Below, piece by piece: positions 39,828 through 49,853 of a stretch of 64,000 bases of DNA (position 1 is the first letter of the stretch; every line of letters starts with the position of its first letter). The stretch spans positions 1,116,001-1,180,000 of the forward strand of contig SAXG01000006.1 in NCBI GenBank assembly GCA_012932865.1, written 5' to 3'. This DNA comes from Amylostereum areolatum. Taxonomy: Eukaryota > Basidiomycota > Agaricomycetes > Russulales > Stereaceae. The notes under the pieces were generated by a model. The model searched no databases and was not told the DNA's origin. It worked only from the letters and a program-made list of their open reading frames with translations. The translations under genes were made by a program, and so were the position numbers.

Positions 39828-42757
39828 GTTGGAGACCGGGGTTATACTTGGAGCGCAGGATTGGGGTGAAGTTATCAACATGTCAGAGGCCATTGAGGGA
39901 AGAGTAACCGCCGTCTGCAATGTCGAGCACGGACTCTTCGCCGTGGGAGGAGCCTTCGGTCGTAATGAGAGTGGCAGTTGTCGACATGATCAGGTGGCCG
40001 TTGTCATTGGAGCTGCCTGTGCGGACTTGAGCGTGGATGAAGGAGAGGATTTGCTGGTTTGAATCGAGCCCGATTGGCTGTGGGATGTCGAAATGCATCT
40101 AGAGACCATCCAGCGCGAGGACTGTGGCCAAGCAAACCATCTGGCCGTAGATGCTTGGGATCTGGTTCATGAGAATGCAGACAGAGTTAGCCTGCACCAT
40201 TTCGTGGATGATGTCAACCTCATCAATGCTCGGGATGATAGGATGGGTCTTGGCAGAGGAGCGGTAGGATCACTAGGTTGTGATACCCAGTCAGAAGTCC
40301 TTCGAGACAGAACAAGAGAGAGCGAGAGAGAGCGAGAGAGAGCGAGAGAAAAAGAGAGGCCAAATCGTATAGAGCTGTATTGATGAGATGAGTAGATTGT
40401 AGATCACGATCGAGAGAATACGACACATGTCAAATCGGGATCTATGAGCACCTGAAAGCCGTCGCGATAGACATCGAGAGGGAGCGAGACACCAACGAGA
40501 CACTTCCACAAAAAAAACGGCTAATACAGATCGATAGAGCTCGATACATGCCGATACAGGTAGTGCAAAAGGCTATTCGTGATTGACAGAGACCTATACA
40601 TATATACAGAAACATTGAGAGCCATCTCACTGCACGCCCCCTCGCCACTCCCCGCGCTGCCCACTCTCATCCATACGCGGCGGCGCTGTTTGTTGAGGTC
40701 ACTACACCTTTTCGCAGGGTGGTTGAGCTGGAGGACTGGTTAGCATGATGCCCAGAGCCTTTCAGGTAACACGACGAGACGCACCATGTCTCCTTCAATA
40801 GATCGTCATGTTCTGGTTACGCAGCTGCCTTGGTGCGAGCGTGGCTGGGCTTCGCTTTAGCTGCCTTCTGTGCAATTCAAGTTAGTATGCATACTAACAT
40901 CATCTTCCGCACGCCATAACTCGACGACGTACCAGCTCTGCTTCTTTTGCAGAAAATCACTAAGGATGCAGGTATGTCAGTGGCAAGCGGAACGGATAGA
41001 AGCATGTTCAAACTATATCTCACAGGCTTCCAGATTTTCCGGAGCCTTCCAGTATGCTTCGAACTCGGTACTCGTGCCGTCAGGGTTGGTAAGTAGCCAC
41101 TCTCGACCACAGAGGTTTCTATCAAAGATATCAGCGAAGTGCGTATGAGGTACAGGATACATACTTCGCATTCCGCTTTCCAGGGATATGAGCACGCGCT
41201 TGAGCAACTCTTTTGCGTTTTCTAGGAGGCTGGCTTTGCGCAACCACGTTATCAGCTGGCTCGAGAAGTCCAGGATGGGTATCTGGAAAGATTGTCAAAG
41301 TTAGACCTCGCGAGAAGACAAGTTAGGTTCACTTACCCGCAACTTGAAGCGAAGCAATGCTGGTGGCGACAGATTCTTGACCTGGTACATATGTTATTGT
41401 AAGTACTACAACAATGACTCGGAGTGTGTACGTTGACAAGAAAAGGTATACCTGGAATGACATCGTCGAAACTGATGGCATCGCTATGTGGTGGTGCAGT
41501 CAGCAAGAGCGGTGGCACAGTCAAAATGAGTTTTCACTTACAATGGGTTCATGACCGAGATTGGGCCTGGCGCGATGGAAGCACTGACAGCGGGGGTAGA
41601 CAACAGAGTTGCAGTGGCCACCAAGATTGTGTCATTGATTAGGGTGGTAGGTACTGGTGAGTTTCTGGTGCATTCTTCTTGAGGTGGAAGTTCTGGACGG
41701 GGAGCAGATTCTGAGTCAGATGGCGAAGCGAGAAGTTGATTGGGCTCAGGCGTGCATGTGGCACCGGCGGTCTCTGGAAAGTATAAGGTCATTGTGAGGA
41801 TCCACTAGAATAACACCATGCACGACCTACGGATAGTTTCGGAAGGTGCAGGGCTCAAGTCTGTCGTAGCAGGTCCTTGCACTACTGGCTTGGATGGCTG
41901 AGAAAGCCGAGTGGCAAGGGGAGAGTTAGAAACACAATAACAATGAATGTGGGAGGAACAGAACATCGTCGGCTGTGAGTGCACCCAACTTCTTGATGCG
42001 ATAATTAGCCCATGATGGATAATACGCTGTGGCTAGCTCGTCTGCTTTCCACTGGTTACTACAGAGTCGGAAGAGGGGAAACCCTTGGTTGATGGCAGCG
42101 TAATAGGCATCCTTCCAGTTCGAAGGTACATCTCCCCATGTGGCTGGTATATAGCCTAACGTATCCCACATACGCTGCCATGGTGTTCATGCGCATCTGC
42201 GCATGTCTGAGGCCATCCCCCTGTTCTCGTCGACTATGTACTTCATCTTCACATTGATGCCCTGCACGGCTCGTGCAGCGCCACAGAGAGTCACACCAGG
42301 TGGCTTGTCCTCGTTGTCGGAGACCATAGTAACGTCTGTATCCTTGCGTGCAGCAGCTTTGCTTTCGGCCTTGTTCCAGTTGGCGACGAGTGGGTAATCT
42401 TCTCGTCAGAGCGGGATGAGATATGGGATTATATTTTGGGTTTCCGACACCGAGGGAGAGGCTGCGACAGGCCAAAAAAATGTCAGTATCTTTGCGCACG
42501 AGACGGGGTGAACAGAATAAGGCCAAGATTTACCTTGGGTAGGGCCAACGTGCGGAAGGTTGTCAGCAATACAGCCGAGGACATTTCTAAGGTCAGTAGA
42601 TGAGCGGCGGGTGATAAGTTGAGACTAGACATGGAACAAACATACTGGAGTTGGAATAGGACCTCATTTGGTACCACTGTTGAACCTTGCACCACTTGGG
42701 GGTCGCCTTGGCCGCTGTGCGCGCCAGGAAGAGGAGTGTCGCGATAAGGACCTGACA
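39828..42757 (-). other. unrecognised spliced gene region
   Basis: Minus-strand exon-like blocks separated by short GT..AG introns: about 42170-42430 (VTMVSDNEDKPPGVTLCGAA), 41926-42171 (GYIPATWGDVPSNWKDAYY, WKADELATAYYPSWANYRIK), 41538-41900 (Pro/Ser-rich, SKPVVQGPATTDLSPAPSET), 41440-41500 (SDAISFDDVIPG), and 41020-41280 (IPILDFSSQLITWLRKA, REWLLTNPDGTSTEFEAYW). The composition suggests a basidiomycete gene of unknown function. No start or stop fixed. 39828-40700 shows only short plus and minus frames and a GA-rich repeat. Confidence -1.
40311..40358. repeat. GAGAGAGC microsatellite
   Basis: Three to four units of GAGAGAGC followed by GAGA-rich sequence. Simple repeat. Confidence -1.
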
Positions 42758-42966
42758 TGTTGAAAACACAGAGGGACCTTCAGTCATAAAGTGAAACACA
42801 AAGTGGACTGGCCGGGGATTGAACCCAGGACCTCCCATATTCTAGAAGGGTGCTCTAACCAACTGAGCTACCTGTCCGATAGTGGGAACAGGTTGGCAGT
42901 TGATATAGAGGATATCACTGAGCTCTGATTGTGTGCAACAGGCCAGTGCTTAGCCTTATTTCAACA
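42758..42966 (-). mobile_element. TRIM copy T4 (solo LTR)
   Basis: A 209-bp TRIM LTR with exact duplication TGACA (42753-42757 and 42967-42971). It shows a few transitions outside the tRNA-like core (ggcagttgatatagaggata, ccagtgc), so it is older than T1, T3 and T5. Confidence -1.
42804..42877 (-). tRNA. tRNA-like gene in T4
   Basis: 74-nt tRNA-like sequence; the tRNA part is unchanged although the surrounding LTR has diverged. Confidence -1.
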
Positions 42967-42971
42967 TGACA

Positions 42972-44660
42972 TGGCAAATGTCTACCGGAGGCGCATCCAG
43001 TGATCAGGTGCATATGAGGAGGGAGACAGGAGGAGATACCTGGGTTCCGACGAGAACCTCACCAAGATTCATATTCATGTCGTGGCTCTGATTGCCATGG
43101 GCGGCCTGGTCTTCACGAGACGGGTCTGGAGGAAAGGTATACAGTGGATTTGAAGTGAAATGGGCGACATTATTCCCGCTTGGGTTGGTGAGGAAATGCC
43201 TTTCCATTGGGGGGAGGGGAGGGGGACAATGTTTGGGAGAACACAGTGGAGAGAAAGAGGGGGCTGCGATTTTGGGCTGCATCCGCACGTTGGTCGAGTT
43301 TGTTCGGTGACCGGGGAGCGGCGCGCCGGCCGAAGACAAAAGTCAGCCATATCCACCTATAGACAGTGAGAGAAATCTATACATTTTGATGACATGCACA
43401 CGCTCAGAGAAACTTACAAAATGCAAGTGTTCCTGGTGCATACTACTGCAACCACGCTATGGATGGCATCACCGGGTATCTGCGGTGTCCCCCAGACCAC
43501 GTCGATTGCAGGTGCGTGTTGGGCCTGCATGTTGTGTATGTCTGAGCAGTAATAGACTGCTGGGATAGGCATACCGATGACGGATATAGTCCACCTCGAT
43601 ATCAGTACTTCGATTTAGGAGACACTGAAACGCAAGAGGGCTCTTACCGTTCGCATTCCCGCAGTTTTTCACCTTCACCCGATGTGTCTCCAAAAGAACA
43701 CGAGGAAATGATGCCTAGACATATGGATGACGCCAGTAAGAAACCATAATTCCTCCAATGATGGAATACTCACGGATGTGGGCATCAGCGAAGGCGCGAC
43801 ATTGCCATCAGAGGTACACATGTCTTCCTCCCAGGATATCTGCTGTCCCGAGTGCCTAGTGATGCAGGCAGAGCGTGAGCATTGGCATGATGCTCTGCAA
43901 GTATCACAAGAACAAGGAACTCACCTTGAGATGGAACTTCGTCAATCCGTAGTAGAACAAGAGGAGTTAGCAGGACTTTGTGGCCAGCTGCTTGTCCGGG
44001 AGGCCACCCTTGAACAACTTTGCATATCAATGGGCTGCGAGGATGTTGACGAGGCGTTGGAGATGCTAGAGGTTGATAGTATTCTTGAGAGACATGCAGA
44101 TACAGTGTAGTGTAGTAGACGCCGCTGCCGGAGGTCTTTGTCAGTGTCGCGTCAGCACCGTGAAAAGCAGAATGAACTCACAGCAGCCAAGTTTTTGCCA
44201 GTTCGCTAGTTTTGTGAGGGTGTCTGCACACTGGATTGAATGTCAGGTGAAGAGGTGATCATAGGTGGGAAGGATGTTGGTCGAGTCTCGCACGGCCGCG
44301 TGGCCTTCGAACCCATCATGGCATCATGGCCGCAAATGGTTCTCACAGGCGCCTGTAGCGTGATCCTGTTGGTGGCACACTTCAACATGTCACACTATGC
44401 TGAATCTTCGACCATATATTTCGACGATGTGCGCGTTGTCAGTTGCAAGTGGTATGTAGGCTGCCAGTGCTGCCAGCACGCGTTCAATGATGTCGCGGGA
44501 CTCAGGGATTTGGTTCCGGGGGCTTATGTAATCCACGCGAACACGTCGGAAGGGCATGTCGGAAATCCGGTTTCTGATGTTGTGCTTGTTGCTCGCGACA
44601 AATGCAGAGGACGCAGGACACGCTTGTAAGGGCCCCCATAGCGAGCCCTCTACTACCACG
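42972..44660. other. unrecognised region with short frames
   Basis: Minus-strand Pro-rich frame 43004-43356 (LHCVLPNIVPLPSPQWKG). Plus-strand frame 43727-44110 (127 codons; CCPECLVMQAEREHWHD followed by a coiled-coil-like EMELRQSVVEQEELAGLCGQ). Plus-strand frame 44240-44629. None matches a family I know. Intron-like boundaries suggest exons of larger genes. Confidence -1.
43727..44110 (+). CDS. putative exon, coiled-coil protein
   Basis: 127 codons. Contains a CPEC pair near residue 40 and a Glu/Gln/Leu-rich helical stretch up to MGCEDVDEALEMLEVDSI. Could be one exon of a longer gene; the start codon is arbitrary. No function assigned. Confidence -1.
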   Translation: MTPVRNHNSSNDGILTDVGISEGATLPSEVHMSSSQDICCPECLVMQAEREHWHDALQVSQEQGTHLEMELRQSVVEQEELAGLCGQLLVREATLEQLCISMGCEDVDEALEMLEVDSILERHADTV

Positions 44661-45091
44661 AGGCTATTGAATGGCTGACGATGGGTGGGTAGCTGTCTCG
44701 CGTCCTTTGGCACTCGCCTCAAACGACGAGCTCACCGCCCAACCCAACCCTTGGTGGTCCAATACCATCCAAAAGAGCCGGTAAGTTGTCACTACACCAG
44801 ACTATCTGTCGGGCACCACTGACTTTGCGTGTAGAATATGTGACTCAACATTCCATACGCATTCCATCGGCCACCTGGCACGCACTCATCGTGCCCCCTC
44901 CCTGGACTCCCTCAAACTGCTCCACTTTCACTTACTGCACTCGCGCCGAGCGTTCTCTGCCCGCCTGGAGAGTTGATGGCACCCTTTACGCGCTGCTGTG
45001 GCAACTTCCCTTCCATGAAGGAGTTGCGGTCTTCGGGATTGGTGATGTTGAAAACACAGAGGGACCTTCAGTCATAAAGTGAAACACAAAG

Positions 45092-45165
45092 TGGACTGGC
45101 CGGGGATTGAACCCAGGACCTCCCATATTCTAGAAGGGTGCTCTAACCAACTGAGCTACCTGTCC
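45092..45165 (-). tRNA. tRNA-like gene in T5, LTR 1
   Basis: 74-nt tRNA-like sequence with box A and box B, same as in T1. Confidence -1.
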
Positions 45166-45385
45166 GATAGTGGGAACAGGTTGGTAGTTGATATAGAGAA
45201 TATCACCGAGCTCTGATTGTGTGCAACAGGCCAGGGCTTAGCCTTATTTCAACACACCCCCGTAAGACCAGGCCTGATGTGATCTTAGGCACTCGCCACT
45301 TGTGCCCAACAGTAATCATGAAGGCGGGTGCTGCTACCATGTTGAAAACACAGAGGGACCTTCAGTCATAAAGTGAAACACAAAG

Positions 45386-45459
45386 TGGACTGGCCGGGGA
45401 TTGAACCCAGGACCTCCCATATTCTAGAAGGGTGCTCTAACCAACTGAGCTACCTGTCC
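45386..45459 (-). tRNA. tRNA-like gene in T5, LTR 2
   Basis: 74-nt tRNA-like sequence with box A and box B, same as in T1. Confidence -1.
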
Positions 45460-46603
45460 GATAGTGGGAACAGGTTGGTAGTTGATATAGAGAATATCAC
45501 CGAGCTCTGATTGTGTGCAACAGGCCAGGGCTTAGCCTTATTTCAACAGGTGACGCACACCCGAGCAGACTTTGTCAAGTGTCGCAGGTCTGGGGAGACT
45601 CCTCGCAGCATAGAGGGTCTTGTCCAGCGCTGTGCCCAAGACGACAGGTGTAATGCATGTGCAGCGACACAGTACGCTGGCTTTGTTCTTTTTGCTGTTG
45701 GCCGCCACTGACTTCATGTCCAGAATGCGCAATGCGACACAACAACTCGTCTCCAAACGACGATCTCACTGTCCTCGCCAGTCAACCAACCGATGCATCG
45801 TAAGCCCACCACCAAAAACACCATCGAATGCGCTCTTACCATACATCGGAGCCAGTACGTTTTCACTTTCCCCGGATCGGACTTTGAACACTGACTTTGC
45901 ACGCAGGATGTTCACTTGAACACACCCCCATCGCCTCCGTCCTCACCCTGCGACCCATGTCCAGCCCTCTGTCTTGCACGTTCGCAAACCTTCACGGCCT
46001 CTCTTTACTTCCTTGCCCTCCTCCTTTCCCGGCGAGTGCATGCCGTTCCCTCCTCGCCGCCGCGGCGTCTCCTCTGCAATGAAGGTGTAGCTGTCTTCGG
46101 GATCAGAGACGCACACCCGAGCAGCTTTCCTAAGGACCAATCGGCTGGGGTGACTCCCCGCAAGGCCTAGCTGAATAAGATAGGACGAGGAAGCGTCCCG
46201 GATGCGGAGGGACGAGCTCAAAGCAGGAGCACGACGGAGAGTACAACGCGTGCGCAGGGTTTACCTTGCCGTGAGAACGTCGAGGATGGCAGACGAACAG
46301 CGTTGAGTATGTCGATGTCTTCAATGTCGCCCGTCCTCGCTCTCTCCATGCGCTCCTGCCCTTGTTTGGGTGGCTCTCGACGGGGGGGCAGCCATCCCAT
46401 ATTATCTGACTACCCCCTCGAACGACTGCAAAACCTCCCCCCCTTACGACACGATTGTACCCTCGGCACGCGAAACTTTGGCCGAAGGATGACTGGGGCA
46501 TGCGTGTGCGTCGTGACTGTCATCGGACTGCTCCTTGCAGGGAAAGTGCGTTGTTTCCATGCAGTGCAAAGGATGAGATGGCTGACATTGGAAACGACAG
46601 CTT

Positions 46604-46921
46604 TTGATCGTCCAATCCCCGCTCTTCTTCAAGGAAATCATCAATGCGCTCCACCTACCCGTCACGGCGCACTCGACAGTCTCGATTGTCTGCGGATCGG
46701 TCGTGCTTGCCTGTGTGTGCCCATCACAAATCCCCCAAACGCAACCATTCACATTTTTTGTCATTAGTGGCACAGCTCGCATCGGCGCCACGCTCTTCAG
46801 CGAGCTCCTCAACGCCGTTTTTGCCAAGGTCGGCCAGCACGCGATTTGCAAGGCGTGGGGGAGACGTTCGACCATCTCCCCCACCTTGACCTCCACCTGT
46901 CACGGCAGACCGGCGACTTGA
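46604..46921 (+). CDS. hypothetical short frame
   Basis: 105 codons; hydrophobic middle (STVSIVCGSVVLACVCPS) and SELLNAVFAKVGQHAICKAW. No family recognised. Lies between copies 2 and 3 of the repeated fragment; could be an exon of that family or chance. Confidence -1.
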   Translation: MIVQSPLFFKEIINALHLPVTAHSTVSIVCGSVVLACVCPSQIPQTQPFTFFVISGTARIGATLFSELLNAVFAKVGQHAICKAWGRRSTISPTLTSTCHGRPAT

Positions 46922-47416
46922 ACGCGGGCCATCGACTGCGCAGACAACTAGTGCGTCCTCCTTGTGCCCCTTTTGGCCATCGCCCGCCACTGACTTCGCA
47001 TTCAGGACGTGCACTACGACGCCCTTCCACAGCCTCCTGCTGCACCCCTTGCACAACCCAGCTCAGGCTCGTCCCTGCGCTCATTCGCGAACACACCTCA
47101 CCTCTTCTGCCTCCCTCGGCGCGGGCCCTCGGTCGATCGCATCGATCCACTGGAGAACGTCTCCTTGCCCCGCGAGTCCAAGCCCCTGCTGCCACGCCGC
47201 AGCGATGTCTTGCCCTGCAATGAAGGTGTCGCTGTCTTCGGGACCGGAGACACACACCCGAGCAGCAATCCTGACAACTGTACGCGCTCACTGACACGAG
47301 GACGAGCCGGCATCCGGAATGTGGATGGCTCCCCCTTACGAACGGCAACTGCGACGGAAGGCCCTCCCCAGGACTTGGCAGAACAAGACGACGTGCCAAA
47401 CCCACATGAGGGATAG

Positions 47417-48403
47417 AAGGCAGGGCGTCGACGGTGTCGACGCCTCTCCTGGCTTGTGCATGCCCGAGAATGCCCTCCCTGTATGGGAGGTCCTCACGGA
47501 TGTCGAAGCACACGGTGCGCGAAGCGTATTCGCCAGTCCCGCCAAGGCGGCAGTGTAGTAGCATCCCACACGCCAATAACATCCCCACTCACGTGCGCCG
47601 GGGAGGTGTCGTCTCATCCTGGTCGAAACGCACACGCCTTGGATTGTTTGGGCCCGGACGTTCTCCACGCCCGGGGAGCAGTTGACACTGACATGAGAGG
47701 TCCTGGCATAGGAAGACACGCCGACACGAGGCCCCTCAACCACGGAGGGACGCACTCGAACCTCGGCCCGGTCTATGACAGCGGAACGTGCAACCTATAG
47801 AAAACCCTGCTGTGGGGCTGGCCAAAGAAGATGGGGCAGGAAGGTGTTCCACTTGAGCGTGGCAGGGAGGACGGGCTAGAGGGAAGTGGCGGCGCTATGT
47901 CGTCGTCACTATGTCGTCGTCGCTGATGGCACAAATGCGCAGGCGGACTCGTTGCACCTGGGTGCTGGCTGAAGGGCATACACGAGAAGCAGTCCCGAGC
48001 GAGTGCGGAGGGCCGGTCGACGGTGCCCCAAGACACGGGCACCTACGGCGTTCTCCCAGGTTGGCCGGGGGTTCGGGACCACGAACCAGTGGTTCTATCT
48101 CAAGAAGACGGCCCGCAACAGATCCCCTCTGCGAGTGGAAAGGCGGGATCGAAGGTGGAGAGCCGACGGCGTCGACACCTCCATCAGCTTGCGTGCGGGT
48201 GCGGGCATGTTCCAGGAGCCTCGATCTCGTGCGCAAGGGTACAACTGGTCGATGCTAATTTAAATACAATCACAATGTATTCCCCCTTGCAATGCAAAAA
48301 CATACACCAGTATAACTGCCGGTGACTTGTCTATTCCTCATCATCATCATCATCCCCTCCTCCTCCCATAAAGATGATGTCCAGTCCAGGTTTATCTAGC
48401 AAG
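47417..48403. other. no clear gene
   Basis: Several overlapping GC-rich frames on both strands, none with a recognisable motif. A CAT trinucleotide run lies at about 48340-48352. Confidence -1.
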
Positions 48404-48854
48404 TGTTGAAGTCGCAGTTGAAGGGGCTAGCCAACTAGCTAGGGACGCTCAGAACTGACACAAACAGTGGATTGCTGCAGCACAGAATGAGCGACTGAGA
48501 AACAAGACAGAAACGAGCAAAGGGCATACCTGCAGCACAGAATGAGCGACTGAGGAGGAGCAGACGCGTGTGGCTGCAGGTAGAGGCCATGGAGCGTGGG
48601 AGGAAACTCGGAATAAGCCGAGAATCGACCAAAAGCGGTAACTAACTCGAAACTGAAGCTAGGGAAGCTAGCTCAGGCTGAACTACAGTAAGTACAGTAC
48701 AATAGCGAACAGTGGGTGAAGTGGAGAGGGCATGTGAGGGTATAGACGCGGAATTAGATGATAATAGGGTGAATGGAGCGGAATAGACGCGAATAGAAGG
48801 GAGATAGAACAGAATAAAGGCGTAGAAATCAGACATAAACGAATATCTTCAACA
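48404..48854 (-). repeat. copia LTR, inverted, next to F
   Basis: Complete 451-bp LTR on the minus strand, almost identical to the LTRs of F. Left flank GCAAG and right flank GTACT do not match. Its 5' end abuts a plus-strand LTR that lacks its first 160 or so bases. Confidence -1.
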
Positions 48855-49146
48855 GTACTTACTGTAGTTCAGCCTGAGCTAGCTTCCCTAGCTTCAGTTT
48901 CGAGTTAGTTACCGCTTTAGGTCGATTCTCGGCTTATTCCGAGTTTCCTCCCACGCTCCATGGCCTCTACCTGCAGCCACACGCGTCTGCTCCTCCTCAG
49001 TCGCTCATTCTGTGCTGCAGGTATGCCCTTTGCTCGTTTCTGTCTTGTTTCTCAGTCGCTCATTCTGTGCTGCAGCAATCCACTGTTTGTGTCAGTTCTG
49101 AGCGTCCCTAGCTAGTTGGCTAGCCCCTTCAACTGCGACTTCAACA
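48855..49146 (+). repeat. 5' LTR of copia F, truncated
   Basis: Starts inside the LTR at GTACTTACTGTAG and ends CTTCAACA. The upstream 160 or so bases are missing at the junction with the inverted LTR. Confidence -1.
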
Positions 49147-49163
49147 GGTTATGGGCCCTGCGC
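49147..49163 (+). other. primer-binding site of copia F
   Basis: GGTTATGGGCCCTGCGC follows the LTR directly and would pair with the anticodon half of initiator tRNA-Met (GCGCAGGGCCCATAACC). Confidence -1.
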
Positions 49164-49853
49164 TCTAGCCAACATCCATCGCTTTTATCTCGCCTCACAG
49201 CACCCCCCTCGCCTCGTCCTTCTACACACCTCTCCTACCATCCCTAGAGGCCCCAGCCCTCGAGTTTCAAGTCGAACGACCCATCCGTCGCCTCCCAACG
49301 CCATCCCCATCCTCCAGGGCGCGCATTTCGCAACATCAAGCGCGCACGCAACGCCCCTTCATCCGTTCGCCTCGCCCTTGCATATTCCGCATCTACTACT
49401 CCCTATCCAACTTCGTGCCAAGCCCCAAGGCCGTCGCTTTTGTCGCTGCGCGTCCACAGCCTGTGACGCTTCCTCCTCCTCCTCCCACAAACATCAAAGG
49501 CGCCCTCAGCGCCCCTTCAACCGTTTGCTACCTCGCTTCGCGTCAGCCCTCCCTACCACCCTACCTACCCCCTCGCCAAACGCGGTAGCCGTCGCTGAAG
49601 CCGTTCGCCCTCAGGAGCTCGTTGTTTGCAGGAGGCTGTTTCGAGAAATTTTCACCTTGGGATCGGACGAGTGTAGCTTCCCATCGCGTTGTGCTATCGG
49701 TACGCGCTCTTCAGGCCTCCATCTAGACCATCCACCCTCCCCATCGCCGTCGTACCCGCCCCCATCGCCCTATCCCATCGCCCTCGGCGCCCCCTCGAAC
49801 CTCTGCTCGTCCAAATCGTCGCTTTTTGCGTATATCCTCTCCAATTCCTCATT

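Larger units (their letters stand above)
45046..45548 (-). mobile_element. TRIM copy T5, complete (503 bp)
   Basis: The best copy: two 209-bp LTRs (45046-45254, 45340-45548), an 85-bp interior with TGGTAGCAGC PBS and CGGGGGTG tract on the minus strand, and exact duplication GGTGA (45041-45045 and 45549-45553). Removing it restores the VFGIGDAHPS exon of the host fragment. Confidence -1.
44661..47416 (+). pseudogene. repeated unrecognised gene fragments (three copies)
   Basis: Three diverged copies of one exon-intron pattern on the plus strand. Each has an EGVAVFGxGDxHPSS-like exon end (near 45010-45050 continued at 45549, 46080-46120 and 47220-47265). The introns 44781-44834, 45855-45906 and 46951-47005, and one ending at 45722, share ACTGACTT near the branch site. 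Copy 1 reads YVTQHSIRIPSATWHALIV and is interrupted by TRIM T5. Copy 3 ends at 47416. Function unknown; likely a tandemly duplicated, decaying gene. Confidence -1.
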
